NCBI GenBank assembly: GCA_964023205.1
Contig: OZ026833.1
Location: 35,504,366-35,568,365, forward strand
Direction: 5' to 3'
From: Lutraria lutraria
Lineage: Eukaryota > Mollusca > Bivalvia > Venerida > Mactridae
DNA: 64,000 nucleotides
The number at the start of each line of letters is the position of its first letter. The first letter of the stretch is position 1. The position numbers and the translations under genes are program-made. The notes under the pieces were generated by a model. It saw only the letters and a list, made by a program, of their open reading frames with translations. It was not told the origin of the DNA and ran no database searches. Positions 36,541 to 49,007 of the stretch are shown in pieces.

Positions 36541-37370
36541 AATATTCATCGATAGCCCTCAAAATTTATCTGGAGCACTGTACTAAATGTAGAAAATGTT
36601 GAAATTCGCAGACAGGACTTCCCAATATCATAAAGTTCCAAGCATGTTTAAGTATTTAGGGAATAACTAACTGAAAAAAAATCATCGCGCAAGTTGGAAA
36701 GGAATTGACGTCATCGGAAAGGGGCAATTGAATTGAATTCAAGAGGAGTAATTACTCTTTCCGATTACACAAGTCTACCTTTCCTTCCATTTCGTGTAAT
36801 CGGATCATTGTGGTAATTTATATGTATTACCGTGAAGGATCACATGATATTTTAAGTGCCATATTCTGCACGAGGCACCACAAGACTGTACGGACTACAC
36901 AATAAGATAATTTCTGCTTTAGATTGCAATAGTATATGTTCAGAGAAACATATACCGAGGTGTAATCATTATTTTTGCGAGGATTAGATACATTTTGACT
37001 TGAGCAAGTTTTTTCTTTATTTTTATTGTTTTAAAGCATTTTCAATGCTCAAAAAGTTCTAGGCTAATCATCGTCAACTTACAGAATAAATGTATGACTA
37101 CAACATATTGACTAAAGTAGATTGCAGGGTTGTACCCTTTGATAGTTCAATTTGCATTTTTTATTAATACTAAACGCTGGCAGACTACTTTAGTACAGTC
37201 ATCGTTGGTTAAGTTTTTGATTATAGTCGATGATATCAAATATATTACATTTTTTGTATTTTGAAATTTTACATGCTTTTTCAGTGTGATGCTTTTTTCG
37301 CCATGCTTTCCATTTTTGCTGCACTTTTGTAGCATGTTTTTACTTGTATATTCTTATCACACACGCTAGT
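36541..37370. other. Unannotated stretch
   Basis: No gene or repeat was recognised. Confidence 0.4.
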
Positions 37371-37379
37371 TCTGGATGT

Positions 37380-39755
37380 TAGTGATTGATGGATCAAAAT
37401 CCAAATATGCGTGCGCATAACGTTGATGACAAGTGAAGAACGTGTCGCCTCAAGAACGCCCTATACACGTTATAGATAAGTTAAACAAACGTTACGCGTA
37501 CGTTTAAAACACATTGTGCGAACGATAGTGAATGTGCCGGTGTGTTACCAACGCGTACTTGAGCCAATATCAGATTTCGCCCGAAAAGCTGTCCATTTCA
37601 ATTTTTGATGAAATGCATACTCATTTACCTAAAATTAAACTTGCATGATTGTAACTGGATGGAGTTTTATAATACAGGCCATTTTCAGGTTGAAATTTTG
37701 AATATACATTACTTCTATGTTTGTCATAAACTTCCAGATTTTCCTTGTCCCAAATGTAAAATCCCAATTTCAACTGTTTGTTCAAAACTCTTGTATTGCC
37801 AGATTAATTTTTACTATGTATGAAAGCAAAATATTACATTTCAAAAAGTATATTTGTACAAAATAAGTTTATAGTTAAAAGTATAAATTTGCCAAATAAA
37901 CGTCTCAAGTTTGTCCCCAACTTCTTTGTCCATAATGTCCTTTATGTAACGTTAGCACTGGTAGATAAATCCAGTTGGGTATATAGTTGCATTGTACTCT
38001 TCAAAAGGAGATAATATATTTCAAGTATGGCTACAGCAATGAAACAGACACGAATTTTATATGCGATTTTAGAAAATACAGCAAACTGAAAAGTTGCCGG
38101 ATGAATAATTTTGAAAACTGTCCTTTTATGTAACAAGTTTCTAATTTTACAATTGGTCAGACAGATCTCTTTCATATTGTTGCATATAGCATATATGAGT
38201 CAGTCATGCTTCACATGTTCAAAACTGTCTCCCTTTTCTTACTAATGTAATTAGTGTACAAAATAACCAGCATGAGTCCTTGCAGTAACTGTCTTTACAA
38301 TAACATTAATTTGTGATACTGCAAGTACAGAAACCGTTACTGTAAGTACATAATACAACACAACCTGTCTTTTACAATGTGCTACGGATATAAATTGGAT
38401 ATAAAACTTATATTGTTGACATTGGATTTATTCTATAAAGTTAATGCAAATCTGTATGGTTTAAAACATCTACGGTGAGAAATTTAGTTATTGGAAGGAC
38501 AACATGCGTTATTGCAAAGACTGTTTATTTAAGACATATGTTTGCCTACATACCTGCAAAAGAACAGATGTAGTCGATGGGGTTATTTGTTAACTTTACA
38601 TGTATTTTCAAATGGAAAAAAAAAATGCCACACTTGTCACATCTTTTGTCATTTAAATCTCACTTTACAATTAACCTTCTTTCCTTCCAGTAACAAAATT
38701 GTCCGTCCCGTAACTTTGAAAATGGCTTTCTCATTTGTTAGGCAAATTCACGATGAACATAAGAATATGTTATGTTTATTTCTTCGTGTTCTTAACCTTC
38801 ATTTAATTGTTAGTTCACAAATTCAAGTTACAAATAAAACGTTAAAAACTAAATTGTTTGTTAACAGTCCTTTAAGTAACATTTTATTAGTCCTTGCAGT
38901 AACAAGCATGTCTTAGGTGTAACGCGCAATGTTTCTATTGTTTTTGCGTTTAAGCTACTGAAAAAAAATTACAAATTGTACAAAAAATATACCCTGTTCA
39001 TAAAATAGGAACCAGAATCTATTACATTTTTACGTGGGTACGAAGCATACTTAACTTTACTATGCTCATTTTTTATTGTTTCATGGCATAACACGAGAAA
39101 TGACTTTTTCACAGAGAAAACCTAGAAATTTTAAAGAGACCTTCCGATAATTATAATGACATTTGCGCACATTTATGAAGTTAAGTTTGGTTTTGTTGAT
39201 AAAATCATATTATTTGAATCAAATTTAAAGCAACATAGTAGTTACTGCAAGGACAAGCAATGATAATCATTCACATTCTGTCGGTCAAAAGTAATGCATA
39301 AGGGGTACATTTAAGTTGAAATTTGTAAAACAAACTTTTGAATACATTCCTTAATCAGATTAGAGAAAACTTTGCTGTGACATAAGAAGTTCACATATAC
39401 AAAAAATCAGTATCAAGTTTTAGGCGAAATTTGATATCGGCTCACTTAACGTTAGAAAGCGTATGGCAAACGTTCGAATAACGAATGAATACCGATCGTC
39501 TAACGTATACTTAACCGCCAAATATACGTTCGGCAGTCGTTGCAAATTGTGTGCATGCACAACTTTTTGTTAGGCCCTCTACGCTCGTCAACGTATACCA
39601 ACGTGTGTGAGCGTGCTTTTAACTTACATAAAACGAATCCCTAGCTAGTACGACGACCATCAGCGTATACTAACACGACGGCATACGTGTGGCCAATGCG
39701 TTGTAGTGTGACAGCACCTTAGGCCAATGCGTTGTAGTTTGACAGCACCTTTAGG
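37380..39755. mobile_element. 2.4 kb inverted-repeat element with ACGT-rich arms
   Basis: The arms (about 37400-37592 and 39410-39750) are diverged inverted repeats rich in AACGT and TACGTA words. Their inner ends are clear: GAGCCAATATCAGATTTCGCC on the left reappears inverted as GGCGAAATTTGATATCGGCTC on the right. The interior has no transposase but has several copies of a GTCCTTGCAGTAAC-like motif (38278, 38494, 38892, 39241). ORFs inside (37605-38916) have no recognisable domains. It is probably a non-autonomous DNA transposon. Confidence 0.6.
39691..39752 (+). repeat. 31-bp direct duplication
   Basis: GGCCAATGCGTTGTAGT.TGACAGCACCTT occurs twice in immediate succession with one mismatch near the centre. 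It sits at the outer edge of the inverted-repeat element, so it may be a duplicated terminal sequence. Confidence 0.8.
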
Positions 39756-39759
39756 TTTT

Positions 39760-41250
39760 TACGTTGCTTGGCTTATCAAAGTGTATGAAATGCTGATGTT
39801 CTTATTTATATTTATAACCAACGCTTACTCGATATTAACGAGGAATGAGCGTATTGGCAATTCAGATAGGTCTATATTGTATAAAGAAATTGTGTCTTTT
39901 GGCTTTTTTTAATATACCAAAATATCGGATAGCATTGACACAATTGATTGTTTCATCGCATAGTTTTAGAAAGATTCCAAAACTATGGTTAAGAAAGTAA
40001 GTGTATTTATTTTTAAAGCCTTTAAATAACGATATGCATTGTACAAAATTTAATTATAGTATTCGCATCATTTTAGTACTACATGTTACGTGCATAATAA
40101 TATATTCCTTATATTTGTATTTATTTTGTTTTAATATGTCATTATGAGATAAGTCATTCAATTAAATGTTCAATTCGATATAGGAAACATATGGCAGTTA
40201 TGCGTATTATCTTTAATGATAATTATTGTGTATTTTCGTATGTAGCTTACCCCTGTATTTTACATGTTTTGTTTCTTTATATTTGTTTGCACTTTGTCAA
40301 TATGTATTTGTGTTTGTCCAATGGACTTGACAAGTCTATATAAGTATTGATAAAGTCAAGCTAAAACTGTATTAATTGTCGGAAAACGAAGCCAAACATT
40401 TTAAATACTAGCCATGAATATCTATTGACCGACAAAATATGAGTTAGATAAATATACAGATAAGTTAAGACTAAAGTTTAAAGCAAAACATGTTAGTTAA
40501 ACTATGCAGCACATGCTAGACATTCGGTGCTTACAGTGAGCTTAACCAGTTATCATGGTGCTGCATTTATAGCTTACACAATTACGCATTGGTCTTACTT
40601 ACGACCAGTACAATCAAACATCATTTGTAAGCATATCGAAAGCTACATTTCCATTACGTGTAAAATAAAGCGAGACATCAGCCTAATAAAGGTTTAACTA
40701 TTTTATCATCACTCCAACATTTGTGTTCTCATGATATTCACATTCGAGTTTTTATTCGGTTCGAGCAGAAACATAATGAATATATGAGGAAATCACGCTT
40801 CAATGGGCGGGTCATCTCAATATTACGGACTTTTTTGTCATAAACAAAAAAATGCGATCGTTTTAAAAGTGCGATAGTTCGAATGTGTGGACGTGGCATT
40901 TCGAACGATCGCGATTCAACTGTACCTTTAAACGTCTGTAATTCATCCATTAGAACGCATATCACAATAAACTTTAACGGACAGGTTTTTTAAAACTTCG
41001 CATTATATAAAGATTAATTCTTAGTAACACTAAAGTTGCGAGTTATGTACCATTGTTTGACACCCCTATAAATAATAGTATTTTTTAATAATGGCTGGTA
41101 CAACCGTATTTCTTAATAACAACAACATTCTGAAATATGGTGGTTGATTTCTGCCAGTTCATAAATTTGTGTCGTGGCCCCCAAAGGTCGAAGCAAAACA
41201 ACAAGAACGATATTTTTCTTTTTACTTAAGTGTTACTAAAGCATTAAAAT
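39760..41250. other. Intergenic, with a small palindromic patch near 40.85 kb
   Basis: GCGATCGTT near 40856 and AACGATCGC near 40903 are inverted around TTCGAATGTG...CATTTCGAA. This could be the end of another element or a hairpin. There is no gene evidence. Confidence 0.35.
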
Positions 41251-41289
41251 ATTCAACGCTTGACTTTAAAGGTGACGAAACCGTCATGG

Positions 41290-41815
41290 GAACGTTCACC
41301 AATATTTTTTAATACGACGGAACACTCTAGAACGACTGTGAACGAAATGAAACTTGGACTCGTCCATGAAAAGAACATGTGCCCAGTCATGTTGCGTGAA
41401 GTCTATGTGCCGTCTACACCAAGCAAAACGTGCTACATGCTGCTTTGCTGGATAATTAGACGTATGGCTGGACGTTGTGGACATAGTTATGCCTTGTTCA
41501 AGTAATCGATTACGTACCGTTTGGGATTAATTATTCCGATACAATAAATACTTCTTTCTGTCAGAGTGGTAGTTCTGAGTCGTTTAAGGAGATGAACACT
41601 TGGATGTACCTATCCTGGCGATTAGAGGTAACAAGTGAACTTCCTGACTGTCCCGGTCTCGAATGGTCCCATACTGTTGGTACCGTCTCCACAAGACGTC
41701 TTCAGTATTTCGATGAAAACCAAATACTCTGGTAACGTCAATATGGCGTACGCCAGCTTCCATCATGCCTATGGCGCGGCATCTGTCAGTTACATTCAAC
41801 CTTGACATGGCATAT
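41290..41815 (-). pseudogene. Tc1-like transposase remnant
   Basis: Minus-strand frame 41584-41808 starts MSRLNVTDRCRAIGMMEAGV, an N-terminal helix-turn-helix of Tc1-family transposases. Frame 41296-41484 carries KQHVARFAWCRRHIDF, then WAHVLFMDESKFHF, the catalytic D block of the DDE domain (W..V.FSDES.F), and RSRVFRR. The region between is shortened and out of frame, and the last catalytic acidic segment is missing, so the gene is dead. Clear terminal inverted repeats were not found around it. Confidence 0.75.
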
Positions 41816-43100
41816 CAAAGGTGTTTTACAAAATTATGCTGGTTTTCTGTCTTACGGGTATTGACACTATGCTTCCACACAGGTTTATGCGGCAAACGTG
41901 TTTGCGATTGAATGCCTTACAAACCGAGGACGTTGGCCAGACAGACAAACTAGCCGTGCTACTAATGCACTGAACGGTGTAAATGACCGATAGTGATAGA
42001 ACACTTACCTGTGTAAAGTGTTAATAAAATTGAGCGATACATGAACATTTTACACATGCACAGTCTCTTTTTCCGCTTGTATATGAAATATATAACAAAT
42101 AAGACGGATAGATCAGTCTGGGACTTCTCGCATCCTCTACCATCAGTGTGTCAATCAGTACTCTATGAGACCACTAGGCTGTCTATAGAGTCGAATATGC
42201 TATACTTACAGGACCAGTTCTGTATCGCACATGTAAAATAAAACTGTTAGATTGTATCGCAATAATTATACTTGATTAGCTGTACATTTGGTTAGACGTT
42301 CATGCATAATTATATATCATAACAGTGGTTGCTTATCTGCCTAGTCCATGATTAGATTTTATGAATAACGATAACGTCTATAATCATTAATATATAGTTG
42401 AGATAAATCTCATTTGTTTCATATTGATCAGCTGAAACATTTATCATCGGTGTTATACATTCTAAACATACCAAACACACGTTAGTTTAAATTTATTTAT
42501 ACATAATTATAGCCAAAGTAGGCTAGAGCCAAAGTATATAATATAGCTGACGGCGATAGATTCAACCTGCTCAGTACACGTTACAAAACTTACTTTGATT
42601 TGATGAACAGGAACGCAAAAAGACATCTTGAATTTGTAAATGGATTCTACACATTTCAATACACAGTTCAATACTTAAGTGTGTTTTACAGCTATATTTA
42701 GGCGCATAACCTACAACTTGGTGCATCTAGATTCAAGGCAAAATGATGATAAATTCGATGCTTGTAAAGAAAAAAGCCGACGACGAAAGTTTCAGCCAAA
42801 AATTCATCCAATTAAAAATAAAATCACAAACAATATTAGTTTCCATACAAAATCGGAAACTCTTTGGAATTTGTTGCACAATTTTTGGGTGGTAGTGATT
42901 TATTATTCATAGCTATGATTTGTGCGGCTAGTACCTAAACTAGTCATTTTATAACCCAAGTTCTTCTTGAAATTATCCATTATATATTGTTTTACATATA
43001 CATCTAACACATTTTTAAACTTTCACAGAATGTTTGTCAGTTGTAGGGTATGCCCCTTTAATGTTTGAATGATGTACATTTAGTATGGAGGTTGTCGACA
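41816..43100. other. Intergenic, no gene supported
   Basis: A plus-strand frame near 42740 is charged (KEKSRRRKFQPKIHPIKNK) and follows a TGCATCTAG that could be an acceptor. It has no recognisable domain and no phase-compatible partner was established. Confidence 0.3.
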
Positions 43101-43129
43101 AGTGAAATAACACATCGAGCTGTTTGTAT

Positions 43130-46100
43130 TAATTTTATTGAATTTCAGAAATATAACGTAAGTACATACAGCTCTTCGTGTTTAATACACATTAAAATTT
43201 TATAGTTTCGATATAATAACACAAATCAATATTTCGTATCAGAATCAATATCAAATTTGGGCAGTTTTTCTGTCTTTTCAGTATAACTTAAACTAAGATT
43301 GATCCAGAAAAAATCAAAGCATAACATTGGTAATGGTAATGCAATCTAAAAATTAAACCAGACATATCTTATTTTGTGGTCAGATTTATGAGTCATCTGA
43401 AATGTTTTATTTCTGATTTTAGCAAATATTTGATGTCCCCAGTCCTAAAACAAAACAATTCTGAACATGCTTAAACTGTTTCTTAATGATTTTTCAACAT
43501 TATTTTCTCCTAATATATAAATCAGTATCTTTTTTCTTCGCTGTTAACAATATAATATGATCACCAAATCATCATTTTATTGAATATCGGATGATTTACC
43601 TGTGTCTCTAGCATCCTATCCTTGCAATTGCAATGAACTTCTATAGCAGAGTATAACTTGATACCTAATGTTCCAAGGGTGATGACTATCTCCTTTGGGA
43701 AGGTTCATTTATCTAATATGGCAACTACCAGGTGTGTTGCCCGTACAAAGTAGAGGTAATTAGTATTGCAGTGCTATATACAAGCAACCGGAACCGTATT
43801 TTCAAAATGTGTCCTTTGGTGTAACGCGCACCACACAAATATTATTGATTTCATTCGTGATGAGCTTCTGTCTTCTAATGTAATTTTGCCGGTGTATTAT
43901 ATGTACATCTTAACATGGGTTTCAAGAAAGCAGAAAATATATTTTTAGAAATAACATGTGCGTATTTCCTTGCTTTAACAGTCCTAAAAATAACACTGAA
44001 AATTGTTATTGCAAGGATGAATAATGTTACTGCAAAGACATTTAGCCATGTTTCAATTTTTGTGTGTCTTACTTTACACAATTTTGACTCGCAATTGTTT
44101 CAATTATCAGCAATGAACATTAAAAAAGTTGGTGCAGTTCTTTGTTTAATTAAAGTCAAAATAGAGCGCCCATCTCGATAAAATCGTAACTGCAAGGATA
44201 TTTTTTATTGCATAAGATTTAATTAGGATTTTTGTATTAAATCTAATTGCTTTTTTTTATATAATATGTAAAAATGAATGTAAATATTCAAGGAAACGGT
44301 TGTTTATCATCTGGTATCTTGTTTGCTCTTCTTGACAAAAGATCGGTGAAAACTGATTCTATACAGTAACAGTAAGAACAGATAATTATTACTGAAATCA
44401 CATGTTTGATCTGCAGTCTGATTGCAAAATTATTCAAAGAATTGCTCCAGTTAAACTCATTGTTATAAAAAAACTTGCACAACTCTCATAACTTTTATGA
44501 GCCCTAAGCAATGTAATCGCGGAATGATATCCTGTGACTGTTAAATGTTGAATCTTGGCTGCATTTACTGACAGTGAATTGCGCACTTATTAGATTTAAA
44601 ATCATGACATCGTTAAATGCCGAACGTTAGAAATCATTTTTAACCTCAACATTACTGCCGTTTGAAAGTATAAGGAGAATTACTCAGGAGCGGAACACTC
44701 AAATCCTTACAAATTAGAAAAAAAGTAAAAAGTAAAACAAAGAGTCAAGACTACACTGAAAACACCAAAAACGCCAAGCAGCGTGTATGTACAGGACCAA
44801 GACGTATAATGTAGTGGAAATAAAACATATATTGAGACCAGTTTAACTGTGATACAGTAAAAATGATACAAACTAAAGGAGCCGATTAATACAGAAGCTA
44901 GTTTAACTTATAGAATAGAATACAAATGTTATATAGGAATAGGTTAACGCAAAAATAAAGGTCAGAATAATGCAAAAAAGCCATTCTAATTGTATCGTGC
45001 TTTACAACATCGAAAAAGGTAAACCCTGATTGTAAGAATCATCCTCAAGAAAAATATATCTTGTGAAGATGTTACTTTGATTATGTAGTTCTGATGATGG
45101 GACTGATGTACAGAATGCATAAACTGTGTAGAGATTATCTAAATGTTTCTATTCATCTTTGATATCGAAAGATCCATCACGAAATATGACTATGAAGAGA
45201 TCAACGGAACAGGGACTAATAGAAATAGTAATGATAAAATATGTGTAGGAAGAAGTGCTTAAACATGTTTCAAAGGTTTATGACTGTCTATCTTCGTTCT
45301 TGTGCTACACTTTGATTTCAAAGATGTTTTTTTTTCTTTTAACTTAACAAGGTGTCGATGTTATCCATGTCTATATGCTAATGGATAGGGTCTGTACTGT
45401 AACACATAGTCTGGTCAGAATAAGATATCTTAGTAACTGTATCAGTCTGTGCTTGTTAAGAAAAATGAATATTTCTGAGCACTCACAATGAAACATAATT
45501 TAATCAAATAAAGTGACTTTAAATTATTTTAGAAATCACTTTGAAAATGTCTTTATTGTTACATGTTTTCCTTGCAATAACAATTAATCTTTCTCAGCGT
45601 ATTTTTATAAGTTTTCTGTAACATATGCATATTATGTTAAAAGGTATGATATCAAACATGTCCATTCGTCAAACGTTGTGTTGTGGATTAACACATTAGA
45701 TTTTAATTTCACAAATAACCAAGGAATGCACATCAGTTGTCTTTGCAGTTACGTCGTCCTTGATGTTATGCATATGTCCTTAGTGTTACAATGATAATAA
45801 TTGTGCAAAAAATAGTAAAGGCTAATAATTTATAAGAATCAAGACTCCTGATTTCGGAGTATAACGTTAGGTTTATAAGTTGAATGTATTTAGTTGACGA
45901 AAATAGAAACAGTTCACTTGATAAATAGTTGTATATTCATTTCAAAGAGGCCTTTTATTACCTACATGACGTTTTGTTATATTGACAAAAAGTTGTGTCA
46001 GATTTGTTTTCTTTTCTTGGTACGCATTTACTGAGTTACCTAAAAGAATACTATAAGTGTTGTCTGATCGCAACTATATCATGATACAAAAATATCAAGC

Positions 46101-46560
46101 ATTTCCATATCGTTACGTTAAGGACATACTAGTGGTAGTCATGTTTGTTAGAGCCCAGGAAAACAACTTGCAAATGGTTTTTAGGGTTGTCAGTCATGAT
46201 TCCCATTTCTAAATGCATTTTCCTACAAGAAAAATACCATTTTCGGCATTTTATGATACTTGATTTTTTAAATTTTCTTCATCCAAAATCTGCCCAAATT
46301 TGATATTGACTCATCACTTACAGACAAATCAATATCAGTTTTCTTTGTTTCAACGCTTTAAAGATGTACTACTAAAGTTAATCTGTTCGTTTTCTTTAGT
46401 AGCTTTTTTAAATTTAAATTACACTTGGTCGCATTCCATCATTATACTCTTGAAATTGTATATATTTCGTAAGGTAACAGAATAATAACAAACTAATACA
46501 CATTGTTATTCATTTTCAATATCATTTAAATAGCATATTTCACAAATCCTTCATTTCTGT
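43130..46560. mobile_element. Second, larger inverted-repeat element with recurring 14-bp motif
   Basis: ATCAATATCAAATTTGGGCAG (from 43243) reappears inverted as TGCCCAAATTTGATATTGA (near 46290), the same core as the inner ends of the 37.4-39.75 kb element. The interior carries GTCCTTGCAGTAAC-like motifs in both orientations near 43619, 43978-44040, 44186, 45548-45590, 45738 and 46123. No transposase frame is seen. The outer boundaries are uncertain. Confidence 0.45.
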
Positions 46561-46831
46561 TTATGTTGCTATGGCGAGTTTCAGAAAAAAAACTTTATGA
46601 AATGATAACTGAAGTTTTCACAGTAAATGTTTAATATTTTGTGATTTCTATTGAATACTATTTAGAAAGTGCGACTTAAAAAAAAGCATTTTATTGCTCC
46701 AAATAATGACAATTGTACACACTAGTCGATATCTGCACTCAACTGTTTTATGTCCTACATAAGTTGTTCAAAAGTTTGTATTGTCAAAGCTGCATAATTT
46801 CACAGTCAGTGCTTACATTTATTTTTAGCTT

Positions 46832-47078
46832 CGGTGAGATACGACCATAGGCTACCAGCGTGTGAAGATCCCCGCACAGACCCTTTACTACGTAATAATT
46901 ATTTTTACACTCTGAAGCACTGTCAAATATTATGTTGATAACATGTAATATTACAACAAATAAAGTTTCAAATAGATTTGTTTTGACAATGTTTCAGAGT
47001 GTAAAAACATCTTGGGTAGTCGAGGGCCTGTTGAGGATCTTCACGAGCCGGTAGCCTGTGGATCCGATTACTTCCGTT
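46832..47078. mobile_element. 247-bp hairpin (MITE-like) element
   Basis: Arms of about 90 bp are inverted: ATAGGCTACC.GC.TGTGAAGAT on the left versus ATCTTCACGAGCCGGTAGCCTG on the right, and TTTTTACACTCTGAA..A.TGTCAAA versus its complement. The arms surround a 55-bp AT-rich loop. No coding sequence. Confidence 0.75.
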
Positions 47079-47535
47079 CGTCATGCCAGTTGTAGAAGGT
47101 TCAATTGTATTTAAAGATCTGCTACATAATATTAAATAAACATGTGGAATGGGACATTCCCTGGCTGTAAAACGAGCAGAAACTATTGACTGGAGTACGA
47201 AGCTAAAATTATCGCGTTTAGCGACCGTGAAATTATTAAGCTTTTGGCAGTTTGATGAAATGGCACTATAAGAAGAAAATTAATATCCACGGACTCGGTG
47301 TATAACCATACATCTTGAAAATATATTGGTTTACTTTTGAACACTATGCCTCTTTTCCACCATTTGTTTTGATACAAATATGTATAAAATACAATTTTTT
47401 TTTTATGTTGAAATGATTTTAAGAAATATTAAGTAATTATTCTAAAATAATGATATATATACATAGGATGTCTTCCGGATTCTGCGTATACTGCAAGTAC
47501 TTTAGTATACAAACCTGTTAATTTATTCTTTGAAG

Positions 47536-47598
47536 GTTCAGATAGCTGTCAGCATAGTGACAAGAAGTCAAGTGATGAACAGAAACCCCAATACAAAG
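47536..47598 (+). CDS. Candidate linker exon upstream of the IRG GTPase
   Basis: The exon is bounded by TTATTCTTTGAAG and GTAAAT, is 63 nt and phase 1 to 1. It encodes SDSCQHSDKKSSDEQKPQYK, a hydrophilic segment that would be a flexible linker. Its phase fits the next exon at 48530. The evidence is splice consensus, phase and composition only; it could be chance. Confidence 0.35.
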
Positions 47599-48529
47599 GT
47601 AAATTATATGAATGCTACAAAGACTCAATACTTGAATACAGTGCGCGATGATTGTAGTAAAACATTTCTCTTGAATTTCGTACATGTAATACAAAAGCTG
47701 AGGACACAGGAAATGACTCATTTAGCTGATTGTGTCTTCTATATGTCAAAGGTAATATATATATTAATCTTAGTTTTAAAGACAGTTTGTAAAACTTTTG
47801 ATATATATATATATATGTTAAGTGCATATTGTTTGGTATGTAAAGACTTAATACGTATAGGGTGTATTCTATTCCCGTTTATTTCACAATACTGAACCAA
47901 TATACCAAATGGAGATCGAACATGTTCAGCAATGGAAAAATAAATCATTCAATTTCCCAAGTTGTTCAATTAGTAAATGCAAATATATTTCATTATGTGA
48001 TACTGAATGCAATGCGGTTACTATAAGTGGTCAGTGTCCGTGGACAATAATCTTACCTACCGACAGTTGTTTTTATGTAATAACTTTAATTATATTGAAC
48101 CCTATGACGTTCCATCTTATCCGCAAAAATAAGATTATTTAAGGTACATTTGACAAAATTATATTATCTCACTATTTGGCCAGAACCAATATCACTAAGT
48201 CACGTAAAATTATCCGTTAACAACATATATTATGTGCAATTCTTATTTCCATGTCACATGATCTGTTAAGACAACCAGGACATTAATTCAAAACAAAAAG
48301 TGCTATATATTACATTTGATTCAATTTAGGAACATGATCCTAAATGCATAGTTTTAAATGATATTGCATAGTTTTCAAAGACAAAAATACTATCAATGTG
48401 ACAGTAATGTAATCCCGATGAATCTTAGTATACTTTTATCAGAAATAAGCTCGAAGTAGCACATATACATGGAAAAGTGAATTGCCGATTCAAAGCCCTT
48501 GATAATTATTTATTGTATTTCATTTTCAG

Positions 48530-48580
48530 AAAGGACTAGTTGGACATGGTCAGATCCGGAAATTGAACAATTTACCTCAG
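48530..48580 (+). CDS. Short exon preceding the IRG GTPase exon
   Basis: The exon is bounded by TGTATTTCATTTTCAG (a strong polypyrimidine acceptor) and GTACAA, is 51 nt and phase 1 to 1. It encodes ERTSWTWSDPEIEQFTS. Joined to the exon at 49008 it forms a glycine codon and reads straight into GAEYVKEQLKKRG. The exact phase match and strong acceptor support it as the exon before the GTPase domain, which makes the in-frame ATG at 48950 (inside the intron) an unlikely start. Confidence 0.6.
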
Positions 48581-49007
48581 GTACAAATTACATTACAGTG
48601 AACTATACAGTATCGATATCAAAGCAATTTCAAAACGAAAATTTACTGCACTTAATGTAAGCAGCACTGGAATGCATAAACAAGATAACGTTTCACAGTA
48701 TCCGGTGTTGTACAATCTTATAAGAAGGAACGCCGGTACTTAAGTAACGTTATGAACAGCAGGATAAATTATATCCCACAGAATACATAGTCCGTAATTG
48801 AAACGACAAGGCTTTACGTTGTACTTACATATACACTATTAAAGGCGAAAGATCATTATTTTGGAAAACCAAAATCCCAACTTATTTACATTCCATTTAA
48901 ACACCCAACAGTCGATATTTACATGCATGTTTGGATTTTAACAAAATAAATGTCTGCAACTTTCACACGAGTATGTATTTTTTCTTACCTAAGTTCATTT
49001 ACTTTAG

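Noticed and set aside
48950..49007. In-frame ATG extending the IRG exon upstream by 19 residues
   Set aside because: The extension crosses a good splice acceptor (TTTACTTTAG) and an upstream exon matches the phase, so the ATG is probably intronic.
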